The position numbers were made by a program, and so were the translations under genes. The notes beneath the pieces are model-generated. The model was not told the origin of the DNA. It searched no databases and saw only the letters and a program-made list of their open reading frames with translations. A stretch of DNA of 64,000 bases, from NCBI GenBank assembly GCA_023420895.1, contig JAEZUY010000007.1:1-64000 (forward strand), in the 5' to 3' direction. Shown here in pieces: positions 42,485 through 52,252 of the stretch. Position 1 is the stretch's first letter; each line of letters starts with the position of its first letter. Source of the stretch: Bacillota bacterium (GTDB lineage Bacteria; Bacillota; Clostridia; Tissierellales; Gottschalkiaceae).

Positions 42485-43378
42485 ATGGAAAGTTTAGGGA
42501 GCAAACTGGCTAAGGTGCTTATAAGCAAGATGCCGTTTAAAGAACATATGAGTATGTCAGGAGAAGAATTCTGGGAAGTAGCAGAAGATAATATATTTAG
42601 AGATCCTGTATCTGTAAAGCCGAATATATTCAGAGATTTAAAAATGGACACTATAGATGCGAATGGAGAAAAATATTACAGAATATATCCGGAGAAAGAC
42701 GATGCAGAGAAGATTATAATCTATTTTCATGGAGGAACCTTTATATACGGAATTTTTCCGTTCCATTTCAATATGCTTTACGATATTTTAGAGGGCGGGA
42801 AAATTGAAGCTTTAGTTCCTCTATATCCTTTGCTTCCGGAAGCCGATGCAGAGATGATTCACGAAAGTATTCTGGACACGTACAGAGCAGTCTTAAATGC
42901 TGAAGTGGAACCGGAAAAGATTATACTTATGGGAGATTCTGCAGGAGGATATCTCTGTCTTCTTCTCATGCATCTGCTGAGAAGAGAAGGACTTCCTTTT
43001 CCAGGACAGATGGTTCTCATTTCGCCTCTTCTAGATTTCTGTGAACCTCCAAAATATGCTAAGGCTCTCGAAGAGAAGGATCCTTTTATAGCTATGGGAT
43101 GCAGAGATGATTTATTGAAAGTTCTGGGAGAAGGAAGAGAAGTGACAGATCCTTTGGTAAGTCCAAGATTTGGAGATATGAGAGATTTTCCAAAAACAGA
43201 TGTGATATCCGGAACGGACGATCTTCTTCATATACAGGCATCTAATTTTTACAGAGATAAACATGATGAATTTGATTTAAGACTTCATCTTTTTGACGAT
43301 ATGATGCACAATTTTCCTATAATGCCTATAAAAGAGGGTCTGGAAGCCAGAAAGCTAATAAAGAAAATAATAGAGTAA
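42485..43378 (+). CDS. Alpha/beta hydrolase, HSL-like esterase
   Basis: A 297-residue hydrolase with the oxyanion motif FHGGTFIYG, nucleophile GDSAGGYL, acid in the SGTDDLLHIQ region and histidine in DDMMHNFPIM. The hormone-sensitive-lipase subgroup cleaves short acyl esters. ATG behind AAGGAGGGTGAT. The second esterase at 45231 is only distantly similar. Confidence 0.88.
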   Translation: MESLGSKLAKVLISKMPFKEHMSMSGEEFWEVAEDNIFRDPVSVKPNIFRDLKMDTIDANGEKYYRIYPEKDDAEKIIIYFHGGTFIYGIFPFHFNMLYDILEGGKIEALVPLYPLLPEADAEMIHESILDTYRAVLNAEVEPEKIILMGDSAGGYLCLLLMHLLRREGLPFPGQMVLISPLLDFCEPPKYAKALEEKDPFIAMGCRDDLLKVLGEGREVTDPLVSPRFGDMRDFPKTDVISGTDDLLHIQASNFYRDKHDEFDLRLHLFDDMMHNFPIMPIKEGLEARKLIKKIIE

Positions 43379-43454
43379 AATATCCATAATTATCTGACGA
43401 TTCTCAGATTTGTTTTAGATATTTTCGGGTAGAAATAAAAATAGAGGTGATATT

Positions 43455-44006
43455 ATGGATTTACTTAATATGCTGCTTGGACAAAGCGGAAAATTGGCAG
43501 AAGGAGCGGGAGTTACAGAAAATGAAGCCGGAAGTCTGGCAAAAATGGGAATTCCTGTGATATTAGAAGCACTGAACAGAAATACAGAAACTGAAGAAGG
43601 AAAGAAGTCGCTCGACTCTGCACTTAAAGATCATGAAAATGATTTTATGAATATAAGTTCTTTTTTCAATAGAGACAGTGAAGACAGCGACAGAATGATG
43701 GACCATATATTTTCAGAAAATAGAAATAAAGTTGAGGAAACTATTGCTGACAATGCAGGAGTTTCAAAAGACAAGGCTAAAAAAATGCTCATGGTCATAG
43801 CGCCTATAGCTCTTGCATATCTTGCAAGCAAGAAAAGCAAGCAGAATGAAAAAGTGGATATAAATGATCTGATTGGAAAAGAGAAAAAAGAAATAGAATC
43901 TAAAAGTTCAGGTTCAATATTTGATGCAGCTAAGAGTTTCCTGGATAAAGACGGAGACGGAAAAGTAGTAGACGATATTGGCGGAATTTTAGGTAAATTT
44001 TTATAA
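43455..44006 (+). CDS. DUF937-family protein
   Basis: A 183-residue protein. LAKMGIPVILEALNRNTET and the helical repeat GVSKDKAKKMLMVIAPIALAYLASKK are typical of DUF937. The C-terminal DKDGDGKVVDDIGGILGKF resembles an EF-hand-like calcium loop found in many family members. Function unknown. ATG behind AGAGGTGAT. Confidence 0.85.
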   Translation: MDLLNMLLGQSGKLAEGAGVTENEAGSLAKMGIPVILEALNRNTETEEGKKSLDSALKDHENDFMNISSFFNRDSEDSDRMMDHIFSENRNKVEETIADNAGVSKDKAKKMLMVIAPIALAYLASKKSKQNEKVDINDLIGKEKKEIESKSSGSIFDAAKSFLDKDGDGKVVDDIGGILGKFL

Positions 44007-44041
44007 AAAAAGACCTCAGTTTATTAAAACTGAGGTTTTTT
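44005..44041. terminator. Terminator after the DUF937 gene
   Basis: ACCTCAGTTT, ATTA loop, AAACTGAGGTTTTTT; also faces the CPBP gene. Confidence 0.87.
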
Positions 44042-44044
44042 ATG

Positions 44045-45043
44045 CTAGAGATCAGCATAAGAACTGAGTATAACAGTTACAAACTGAAAAGCGCAGATTA
44101 AATAGAATATAATCATGCCTATATTTATATAAGATTTCCTTTTAAGTTTTTCTATATTGAAATATTCACTTAAAGGCGGATTGAAATCCAGTTTTTTTCT
44201 ATATTTGAAAAATATTACTACTCCTGCTATAACAGCGAATATCAGGAAAAAGCCGTAAGCAGAGAAAAGTTTCAGAAATGGTTCAATCTGCTCTAAATTT
44301 ATGTTTTCAAGATTTTCTAAATCAGCAGAATTGCTGTTCAGAGTTTTAAGAATAGCTAAAGGGAGAACTGATCCCATAAAATTTATAATTATATGGAGTA
44401 TGACCGAATACAGAATAGTCCCTGTTTTTAGACACAGGTAGGCAAATACTGATCCGATTGCGAATGCATAAAAGAACTGTGAAAAATTGCCGTGAAACAG
44501 TCCAAATATAAATGCTGTGAAAATTACAGCAAATTTTTCCCCATATACTCTTGCTCTGTTTAAAATAACTTTTCTGAACATGAGTTCTTCCATTATAGGT
44601 CCTATTATCACTACAATAAGAACTAAAAATGTCATATCCATTTCTTCAACAAGACTCTGAGCAGGATTTATAACGTCTGAACCCAGCATATTTCCAATTA
44701 TTAAATTTATAACAGCACCCACAATATTGAAAATATACATAGATGCCACAGTAACTGCAAAGAAAGCCAGAAACTGTTTTAAACTGAGTTTTTGCTTTTC
44801 TTCAGAAGAATATTCGGGTATTCTTCTTAAGATAAGATAGAATAATGGAAAACCGACTGCATAAAGTGCAATCTGGGAAGTCCATACGAGAGCGTTAGTG
44901 CTGAGATTCAATCCCGGAATAATTTCTAATATAATCTGAAGAGTGAAAGATATAATGAAAATGGCGGAAAGAGCAAGTCCGATTTTCGAGAACTTTTTTC
45001 TGGTGATTTTGCCATTTTCTTTTTCTGCTGAAACAATTTCCAT
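44045..45043 (-). CDS. CPBP-family intramembrane metalloprotease
   Basis: A 332-residue protein with about eight helices. The ABI motifs are MEELMFRKVI (EExxxR), LFHGNFSQFFYAF (FHxxxH-like) and a third histidine in HIIINFMGSV. This family includes prenyl-protein-type proteases and bacteriocin immunity proteins. ATG behind AAAGGATGATG. Monocistronic, sharing a terminator with the DUF937 gene. Confidence 0.9.
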   Translation of the reverse strand: MEIVSAEKENGKITRKKFSKIGLALSAIFIISFTLQIILEIIPGLNLSTNALVWTSQIALYAVGFPLFYLILRRIPEYSSEEKQKLSLKQFLAFFAVTVASMYIFNIVGAVINLIIGNMLGSDVINPAQSLVEEMDMTFLVLIVVIIGPIMEELMFRKVILNRARVYGEKFAVIFTAFIFGLFHGNFSQFFYAFAIGSVFAYLCLKTGTILYSVILHIIINFMGSVLPLAILKTLNSNSADLENLENINLEQIEPFLKLFSAYGFFLIFAVIAGVVIFFKYRKKLDFNPPLSEYFNIEKLKRKSYINIGMIIFYLICAFQFVTVILSSYADL

Positions 45044-45187
45044 AAAACATCATCCTTTCACATTTTGAATAACACATCAATTTTCATTTAGTTAAAAAAA
45101 CTGTTGTGTTATAATATATAGTATTAAATAACTTAAAAACAGTATATCAAAAGAAAGATGAAATTAAAATCGGAAAAAATTTAATTC

Positions 45188-45233
45188 AAGGAGGGCAGAA
45201 CTGCTGAAATAATTTTTTCAGCATATTCTTATG
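45188..45233 (+). promoter_or_regulatory. Shine-Dalgarno / hairpin / start arrangement of the esterase gene
   Basis: AAGGAGGG (45188-45195) lies 35 bases before ATG at 45231. TGCTGAAA (45202-45209) pairs perfectly with TTTCAGCA (45216-45223), leaving TATTCTT before ATG. The frame upstream is closed by TAA at 45210. Confidence 0.6.
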
Positions 45234-46139
45234 TATAAAAAAGTTAAGTTGGATAAATTTAAAAATAAGTTTGCTGATGTTAAATACGATGACAAATCAG
45301 AACGCCAGGTTATGGATGTAATAGTTCCAGAAGAAGGGGAAGGCCCTTTTCCGGCAGTTCTCTATATACATGGAGGAAGCTGGATATCAGGAGACAAGAG
45401 AAAGTACACTAGAACTTTCACATTCAAGCTTCCTTCCCAGGGTTATGTTCTTGCAACAATGAATTACAGACTTGCACCTGACTGGCACTGGCCTGCGCAG
45501 ATTGAAGATGTAAAAAATGCGCTCAGACATATAAGAGAGAACAGTGAAAAATACAATATAGATTTAGACAGAATATATATATGGGGCGATTCATCGGGCG
45601 GTCATCTTGCACAGTTTGCAGCTGCAACGATGGACGAAGAGAAGTACAGATTTGGAGATGACGGATTTACAGATATTAAAGCTCTGATTTCGTTCTATGG
45701 AGTTTCAGATCTTACTTCATTTGACAGACATGCTGAGAAGTATGGAATTAAACTCGAAGAATCAACTTTAGGATCTGTGAAATCGCCTCTCTGTATGCTC
45801 ATGGGAGGAATAATCAGTGAAGATGAAAAGCTTTATAAGGCCGCAGAAGAAGCAAGTCCGATAAATCATATAAAAGAAGGCTTCATTCCGACTCTTCTTC
45901 AGCACGGAAACAGAGATACGCTTGTGGCAGTAGACCAGTCGATAGAACTTACAGAGAAGATAAATGAAGTGTCGTCTGATACAGAAGTGATTCTTGAAAT
46001 ATTTGAAGGTGCGGATCATGCAGTAGAAGTTTTTAAAAATGATAAAAATCTTTCAAGATGTTTAGATTTTCTGGACAGGTTTGCATACGGCGGAAAAAAT
46101 CCATATAGAAAAGAATTGTCTGAAATAGAGGTAGAATAA
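45231..46139 (+). CDS. Alpha/beta hydrolase, BD-FAE-like esterase
   Basis: A 302-residue hydrolase. YIHGGSWISGDKRKY, GDSSGGHLAQFAA (nucleophile) and the C-terminal histidine in FEGADHAVEVF define the triad, with LQHGNRDTLV carrying the acid. This group contains carboxylesterases acting on acetylated or feruloylated sugars and small esters. A stable hairpin separates its Shine-Dalgarno from the ATG. Confidence 0.9.
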   Translation: MYKKVKLDKFKNKFADVKYDDKSERQVMDVIVPEEGEGPFPAVLYIHGGSWISGDKRKYTRTFTFKLPSQGYVLATMNYRLAPDWHWPAQIEDVKNALRHIRENSEKYNIDLDRIYIWGDSSGGHLAQFAAATMDEEKYRFGDDGFTDIKALISFYGVSDLTSFDRHAEKYGIKLEESTLGSVKSPLCMLMGGIISEDEKLYKAAEEASPINHIKEGFIPTLLQHGNRDTLVAVDQSIELTEKINEVSSDTEVILEIFEGADHAVEVFKNDKNLSRCLDFLDRFAYGGKNPYRKELSEIEVE

Positions 46140-46156
46140 AAGTCTGATTGTAAATT

Positions 46157-46184
46157 AAAAAGGAGTCCTTAAGGACTCCTTTTC
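46157..46184. terminator. Bidirectional terminator between esterase and DUF2254 genes
   Basis: AAAAAGGAGTCC and GGACTCCTTTT form a near-perfect palindrome with U-tracts both ways. Confidence 0.86.
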
Positions 46185-47494
46185 TATATTTTATTGATTT
46201 CAAGTATACGGTCATTATAGTGAAGAGCTCTTTCTTTAGCATCTTTAAGCAGCTGAAGGTCTATTTCATTATCATAATAATGTGTAGTTTTATCATCAAG
46301 ATATTCTATGAAATTCGCAACATGCTTTTTATTGTTTTCAGTCGCATTTATCATTATATTCTCAAGAGCTTTATAAAGAGCTAGAATTATACCTAAATCT
46401 TCTTTTATATATAGAACAACTTGATAGAATGTTTCGAAAAGGTCGTGGTCGAAATCGAAATATCTGTATATTATTCTGCTGTCGCTTCCTTCTTCAGTAA
46501 GTTCCGAGAAATTACCGTCTATTTCAGAAAGATCTGACATCAGCATACCCAGGATATTTATACATTCGATTACAGTATTAGGGTCGTTTACTCCAGTAGA
46601 TGCCGCTCTTAAAGTGACATCGACCAGTTTCTCTATTGCAAAAAGATAATCGTAAGTAATGCTTCTTCCGCTCTGCATAGTGAAGTGGCTGTTCATATTT
46701 TCTATAATCTCGTCATCGAATTCTTCAGTTTTTGAATAAAGACTCGCTATAACCTGATTTCTCACTATGAAGTCCCCGTTATTAGGATATATAACAAGAG
46801 TGTAGTCTTTATCTCTTAATTCTGAAAATATATTCTGATAACTTACAAGCTCTAAGTATCCGCTCTGTTCAGATTTAATATATTTACGGAAAATATAGTC
46901 TCCAAGTTCATAATTTTCCAGAAGTCTGGAATCTTTATGGAACTCTCTTGCATTCTGAATAGTTTCATCGGCCTCTTCATGGAGCTTAGTTATCAGGTTA
47001 TTCGCCTGTACTGATTTTGAAACTGTATTTATGAACATCGCAAAGTAAATTAGACAAAGTATCGCATAGACTACTCCTATAGAAGCAGATATAACGAAAT
47101 CGGTACTTAATGTCTGTCTCATAAATAAAAGGGAAGTTATGGAATAGAAGAATCCACCCATGAACATTCCAAGAACTTTCATAGTTATCTTTTCAGAAAG
47201 AAAGTTCTCAATAACTCTTGGCGAGAAATCTGATGAATACATTGTGAGAACAACCATAGTGGTTGAAAAAGTAAATGTAGTTATTGAAAGCAGAGAACTC
47301 ACAAGAGCTCCAAGTATAGTCTGAGCAAGATCTATACTTGTCAGAAAAATAGTCGGCACGTACTTATGTACAAAAACATATCTTGTATCGACCATTATTG
47401 TAATTGCTGAAAGTATGCAGGCAACAATAATATATTTCATCGGATAAATCCAGAGCCTGTTTTCTTCATATTTCAGTCTGAGCTTTTCAAGCAT
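46184..47494 (-). CDS. DUF2254-family membrane protein
   Basis: A 436-residue protein: four helices in the first 170 residues, including ISTTMVVLTMY-like FTFSTTMVVLTMYSSDFSPR, which is the family hallmark, then a long cytoplasmic part with STGVNDPNTVIECI. Function unknown. ATG behind CGAGGGAGG. Confidence 0.88.
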   Translation of the reverse strand: MLEKLRLKYEENRLWIYPMKYIIVACILSAITIMVDTRYVFVHKYVPTIFLTSIDLAQTILGALVSSLLSITTFTFSTTMVVLTMYSSDFSPRVIENFLSEKITMKVLGMFMGGFFYSITSLLFMRQTLSTDFVISASIGVVYAILCLIYFAMFINTVSKSVQANNLITKLHEEADETIQNAREFHKDSRLLENYELGDYIFRKYIKSEQSGYLELVSYQNIFSELRDKDYTLVIYPNNGDFIVRNQVIASLYSKTEEFDDEIIENMNSHFTMQSGRSITYDYLFAIEKLVDVTLRAASTGVNDPNTVIECINILGMLMSDLSEIDGNFSELTEEGSDSRIIYRYFDFDHDLFETFYQVVLYIKEDLGIILALYKALENIMINATENNKKHVANFIEYLDDKTTHYYDNEIDLQLLKDAKERALHYNDRILEINKI

Positions 47495-47691
47495 GAAATC
47501 GCCTCCCTCGATTTAAAATATTCATAAGAAATATTATATAATATAAAATGAGTTCATACAATAATAAGGCATATGCTGCAATAGATTATGTCCGTCTGGA
47601 AAGAAATAATGATTTCTGATAAAATTATAATAAGCGATATAATTTTAAAAAGAGTTTGCTAGACATAAACTTCACAGAAAGAAGGAATACT

Positions 47692-48504
47692 ATGGGAGAC
47701 AATATACTGAAAGAGACAATTTCGATTCTGAAAGACAAGTATGGAGATGAGCTAGATAAAATTACTGTGGAAAGAGCAGTTTTCGGACTGTTTTTCACAG
47801 GGGTAAAACTCAGCAATGGAGATGCAGGAGTTTCATACACTCCTCTAAAAGCGCTTTCTTCAGCAGTATGCTGTCCAAGTTCGGCGGCCACTATGCCTAG
47901 AGCGGGAAAACTTATAGGAATGCCTGTTTCATACTATTTTGAAGATATGTTTAAAGGAGGAGAGCTGAAAAAAACATTTGGAATAGCTGTTATAAATGCT
48001 CTGACATATGCTTATGAAGAAAATTATGATATAGAATACGGAAAAGATCCGGTAGATCATCTTGGTCTTGAAGAGGGCTCTTTTACAGTAGTAGTGGGCG
48101 CACTGGTTCCCTATATAAAATATCTTAAAAAGAATAAGAGAGATTTTGCAATACTGGAGCTTGATCCTTCAGTTCTGAAGCAGGATGAACTTCAGTATCA
48201 TGTTTCAGGAAAAGAGGCAGATGAAGCAGTTTCTAAAGCGGACTATCTGATAATAACAGGTGTGACTCTGATAAACGATACACTTGAAGATATACTTTCA
48301 AAGGCAAAAGATGACTGCGAAATTGCAGTTGTAGGACCTACTATAAGCATGTATCCTGAACCTCTGTTTAAAAGAGGAGTTGACCATATAGGAGGCGTTA
48401 AAGTCACAGATGCGGACAGACTTCTGGATGTACTTTCAGAGGGCGGTTCAGGATACCATTTCTTTGGAAAATCTGCTGAGAAGATAACATTGAATAAAGA
48501 ATAA
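47692..48504 (+). CDS. DUF364-family Rossmann-like protein (putative metal-chelating)
   Basis: A 270-residue protein. The N-terminal FGLFFTGVKLSNGDAGVSYTP with CCPSSA is the DUF4213-like part; the C-terminal Rossmann-like part has YLIITGVTLINDTLE, VVGPTISMYPEPLFKRGV and a final GGSGYHFFG. The family has been proposed to bind heavy metals or chelates. ATG at 47692 follows AAGAAGGAA; the frame extends upstream without a ribosome binding site. Confidence 0.85.
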   Translation: MGDNILKETISILKDKYGDELDKITVERAVFGLFFTGVKLSNGDAGVSYTPLKALSSAVCCPSSAATMPRAGKLIGMPVSYYFEDMFKGGELKKTFGIAVINALTYAYEENYDIEYGKDPVDHLGLEEGSFTVVVGALVPYIKYLKKNKRDFAILELDPSVLKQDELQYHVSGKEADEAVSKADYLIITGVTLINDTLEDILSKAKDDCEIAVVGPTISMYPEPLFKRGVDHIGGVKVTDADRLLDVLSEGGSGYHFFGKSAEKITLNKE

Positions 48505-48525
48505 AAATCATATAATAGGTATTAG

Positions 48526-48553
48526 AAGCTGGCAGAAATCTGTCAGCTTTTTT
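48526..48553 (+). terminator. Terminator after the DUF364 gene
   Basis: AAGCTGGCAGA and TCTGTCAGCTT with T-run. Confidence 0.8.
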
Positions 48554-48650
48554 ACATATGATTATTAATATTGATATGATAAAATATATTTGATATAAAT
48601 TAATATGAAATTAATTTAGGATATTTTAAATAATAGAAGGAGGAATGGTG

Positions 48651-50135
48651 TTGAAAAGATTTAAGCTCACAGGAATAACTGCAGCTTTATGTCTTGCGCT
48701 TCTTTCAGGAGGAAATTCTTTTGCAGATTCAGAAGATACCATAAATGAAATTTTCAATAAAGACAGACCAGTTTCTTCAAAAGACTTTGAATCTTTAGAT
48801 GATACTTATGTAATAGGAATAAGTGATAAATCATCGAGTTATCCTATTACTGAAAGCGAGTTTTCAAAAGATATACTTAATTTAAAAAGAGAAATAGAAG
48901 GATCAGGAGACAGTAAAGAAGAGATATTCAATAATTATGAGGATGAACTGTCAAAATATGAAAGTTATTATAAGACAGACAGTGTTACAGGAAAAGAATA
49001 TCTAATAATAGTTGATAAAAGGACTAATAAAATAGTATTTATAATACCTGCTGCAGCTCTTTTAATTCTTCTATTAGCATACGGCATGAAGAAAAAAAGA
49101 AAAGTTAAAGAAGAAAAAGTTATAAAAAGAAAAGAAGTAAAAAAAGATGATGAAAAAAATTACAGAAAATCTCCTGAAGAAGAGTTAAAGAGCAATAAAA
49201 ACTTTGAAGAGCCTAAACAGGAGAACTCAAAAGATGTAATAAAAAAACAGAATGAAATTTTAGAAAAAGGTGAGATTTCTAAGAATGAATTAATAGGAAA
49301 TATAGGGAAAGTAGATAATTTAAATGTTAATATCAACCAGAATGTTATAAATTATAATTATAATTTACAGATAAATAATATAAAAAATATTTTTAATAAA
49401 ATAAAAACAACAGAAGATTATATTAATGCGACAGAAAGTTTAATTGCAGAAGTAGAAGGATTAAATATAAGACCAGATTCAACTAGAGAAGAGTTGAAAC
49501 AAGCTAATAGATTATTACTTAGAACTAGTAAGACAGATGAAGATATCAATAAAGAAATAAACGGTAATGATAATAAAATCCAAGCTAGTAAAGAAAAAAT
49601 ATTTGATAATAGTAATTCATTAGAAGAGGAAAAAGAAAAATTAGAAAATATACAGACAGATAAGGCAAAATTAGAATCAGATTTAAATAAATTAGATGAA
49701 GAGTTGTTTAGAAATTCTGATTTAGAGATTAATATTAAAAATGCCTTAGGAGATGAAAGAAAATATCTAGATATTGAGGATGAAAAATTAAATAAATTAA
49801 AGTTGGAACTTGATGAGCATAAAAAAAGTTTGAATGATAAAGATGAAAAAATTAAACTTTTAGAAAAGTATATACAAGATCAGGAGTATGATAAAGAAGA
49901 AAAAGATAAAATAATATATATAGAAAGTCAAGAGAAAGAAACATTAAAAAATCAGCTGGAGAATTTAAAAACAGAACTATCAGAGTTAGAGGAGCAGAAG
50001 AAGGAGAAGGACAATTCAATATCAGAAAAAGACAAAGAAATTAAAAGAATATCACAAGAAATTGAAGATTATAAGCAGCTGATATTAGATAAAGATAGAG
50101 GACAAGAAGAGTTAGAGGAAGAAAAAAAGAGTTAG
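48651..50135 (+). CDS. Membrane-anchored coiled-coil protein, 5' part of a frameshifted PLD-nuclease gene
   Basis: The zero frame encodes about 494 residues: an N-terminal signal or helix (about 8-25), a roughly 100-residue extracytoplasmic segment, a transmembrane helix (VFIIPAAALLILLLAYGM, about 124-141) with a Lys/Arg-rich inner flank, then a long charged coiled coil. The frame ends at TAG right after an A7 run. In the -1 frame the coiled coil continues without a stop into the PLD part. TTG at 48651 is seven bases behind GGAGG; ATG at 48645 is too close. Codon use shifts from CTT-rich to TTA-rich Leu after about 49100. Either this is a stand-alone short product or one half of a 1195-residue protein. 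Confidence 0.8.
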   Translation: MKRFKLTGITAALCLALLSGGNSFADSEDTINEIFNKDRPVSSKDFESLDDTYVIGISDKSSSYPITESEFSKDILNLKREIEGSGDSKEEIFNNYEDELSKYESYYKTDSVTGKEYLIIVDKRTNKIVFIIPAAALLILLLAYGMKKKRKVKEEKVIKRKEVKKDDEKNYRKSPEEELKSNKNFEEPKQENSKDVIKKQNEILEKGEISKNELIGNIGKVDNLNVNINQNVINYNYNLQINNIKNIFNKIKTTEDYINATESLIAEVEGLNIRPDSTREELKQANRLLLRTSKTDEDINKEINGNDNKIQASKEKIFDNSNSLEEEKEKLENIQTDKAKLESDLNKLDEELFRNSDLEINIKNALGDERKYLDIEDEKLNKLKLELDEHKKSLNDKDEKIKLLEKYIQDQEYDKEEKDKIIYIESQEKETLKNQLENLKTELSELEEQKKEKDNSISEKDKEIKRISQEIEDYKQLILDKDRGQEELEEEKKS

Positions 50136-51120
50136 AAGAACATATAGACAAAGTAAAATCTGATAAAGAAAGAGAGATAGAAAGTCTAAAATCAGATTAT
50201 AAAAAGGAACTTGGAGATGCCTATAAGAAGAATGAGGATTATTTAAGAGAAATAGAAGAATTAAATAACAGATTTATGAAAGAAGAAAAAGAAATTGAAG
50301 ATAATATGAAACAGATTTCAGAACATCTTAAAGATATAGAGAAGATAAATCAGAAAGTTGAGGAACTTGAATCTGATAAGATTATTAGAGAAAAAAAGCT
50401 TCTTGAAGAAAAAACATTAAGAAATGAAATTGAAAATAAATTTTTAGAGCTCGATTTAAAAAATAGTAGACTAGAATCAGAATTAGATATTAAAGAGAAA
50501 GAAATTGTTGAATTAAAAGAGTTATTGGATATAGAACAAAAAAGAAGAGAAGAACTTTTAGAAAAGTTTAATATTTCTGAAAAGGAAAAAGAGAATCTAA
50601 TAAAGTCAAAAGAAAAAGAAAATGATGATTTAATGGAACAGCTGGAGAATTTAAAAACAGAACTGTCAGAGTTAGAGCAGGAGAAGAAGGAGAAAGATAG
50701 TTCAATATCAGAAAAAGACAAAGAAATAAAAAAAATATCACAAGAAATTGAAGATTATAGGCAGCAGATAGTAGATGCAGATAAGGAAAAAGAAGAGTTA
50801 GAGGAAGAAAAACAGGAATTAAAAGAGAATATAGACAAAGTAAAATCTGATAAAGAAAGAGAAATAGAAAGTCTAAAATCAGATTATAAAAAGGAACTTG
50901 GAGATGCCTATAAAAAGAATGAGGATTATTTAAGAGAAATAGAAGAATTAAATAACAGATTTATGAAAGAAGAAAAAGAAATTGAAGATAACATGAAACA
51001 GATTTCAAAACAGCTTAAAGATATAGAGAGGATAAATCAGAAAGTTGAGGAACTTGAATCTGATAAGATTATTAGAGAAAAAGAGCTTCTTGAAGAAAAA
51101 GAATTGAGAAATCAAATTGA
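49953..51120 (+). repeat. Long direct repeat within the coiled-coil region (two copies, about 480 bp each)
   Basis: Copy A (about 49953-50432) and copy B (about 50639-51120) are near-identical in DNA. The offset is 686 before the A-run and 687 (229 codons) after it, so copy A is exactly one base short. Shared protein segments include KSDKEREIESLKSDYKKE and DAYKKNEDYLREIEELNN. Weaker similarity continues beyond both copies, suggesting a 229-residue duplication. Confidence 0.88.
50122..50135 (+). other. Slippery A-run and -1 frameshift site
   Basis: Seven A (50122-50128) followed by G create A AAA AAG in the zero frame (heptamer 50123-50129), the same slippery heptamer as E. coli dnaX. The zero-frame stop TAG is at 50133. 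A -1 slip, or one extra A, gives GAG TTA GAA GAA and continues the coiled coil. A GAGG motif lies three bases upstream of the run. Confidence 0.75.
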
Positions 51121-52237
51121 GAAAAGCTATCTAATAACAAATAATAGGAATAATGATCTTTATCTGACACTATCATATAAGCAAGATGAAATAATGATGT
51201 TGAAAGGCTCTTTAGATATTGAACAAAAAGAGAAAGAAGACTTAAATAAGAAGTTAGAAGTTTTAAAAAAAGAAAAAAGTGAGATAGAGAAAAAAATAGA
51301 GGAAGACAGAAAAGAAGCAGAAAAACAAAAGAAAGAAGTCCAAAACCAAATTTTCGAGTTAACTGAGGGAAATGAAAAACTAGAAGCAAAAGCAGAGAAT
51401 CTTAGTAGAGAACTAGAAGAAAATAGAAATAAACTTAGAAAAAAAGAAAAAGAGTTAAAGAAAAAGCTTGAAGATGAACAAGAGATTTTAAATGATATTA
51501 GGTCTAAAGAAAAAGATATTGAAGAATTAGAAAATTGGCAACTAGAACTTTTAGAAAAAAATGAAGAGCTAAAAAAAGAAAAAGAAGATTTAAATGGAGA
51601 TTATCAAGAGGTAAAAGAAAAATTAGAAGAGTTGAGAAGACAAAAAAATCAGTTAGAGGATATGAATGCTAATAAATCTGAAATTGAATTCATTACTGGA
51701 AATAAGAAATTAAAACTTATGGAAGAATTTAAAAAAGCCCAAAATTCTATTTTAATTCAAGTATATAATTTAACACTGAATGAACTTGCTAAATGTCTTG
51801 AAGAAATAGCATGTTTTAAAAATGTTAAAATAAAGATACTTTTAGAAAAGTCGTTAATAGTAGAAAGATATGCTAAAAAAATTAAGAATAAAAATTATAA
51901 TGTTGAAATTTATGAAAATCTAATGAAAGTTCCGAATATAGAAATTAGAGTATTAGATTTAAAAAACAAGATAAGCCAATATAATTCAATGCATTCAAAA
52001 ACGTCTATAGTAGATGAAAATACTGTAATTACTGGATCGGCTAATTATACTGAACAAGGTTTAGTAGATAAAAGAAATCACGAACATATGTTTATATTTA
52101 GAGGGAAAAATACTGCGAATGATGTCAAAAGAGAGTATGATTTAATATATGAAGATGGAATAGTTCTAAATAAGACGACTCTTTCTGAAATTAAAAAAGC
52201 TGCTAGAAAATTAGATAAACAAAGAAAATCATCTTAA
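50130..52237 (+). CDS. Coiled-coil and PLD-like nuclease, 3' part of the frameshifted gene
   Basis: This frame is open from the A-run to 52237. It encodes a coiled coil of about 500 residues, then a C-terminal phospholipase-D-like domain of about 180 residues. That domain has one HKD motif, MHSKTSIVDENTVITGSANY (H, K, D and GSxN all present), like the Nuc/BfiI endonuclease group that works as dimers. The first ATG is 50276, but no Shine-Dalgarno precedes it, so expression probably depends on frameshifting. With the 5' part it would place a nuclease domain on the cytoplasmic side of the membrane. The next gene follows by 15 bases. Confidence 0.8.
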
Positions 52238-52252
52238 TCAAGGAGGTAGAAA

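Noticed and set aside
50350..50721. Antisense Ser/Phe-rich open frames in the coiled-coil gene
   Set aside because: Reverse translation of the Lys/Glu-rich repeat; no start signal.
49300..52240. CRISPR or satellite repeats in the repeat-rich region
   Set aside because: The repeats are long in-frame coding duplications, not short spaced repeats with unique spacers.
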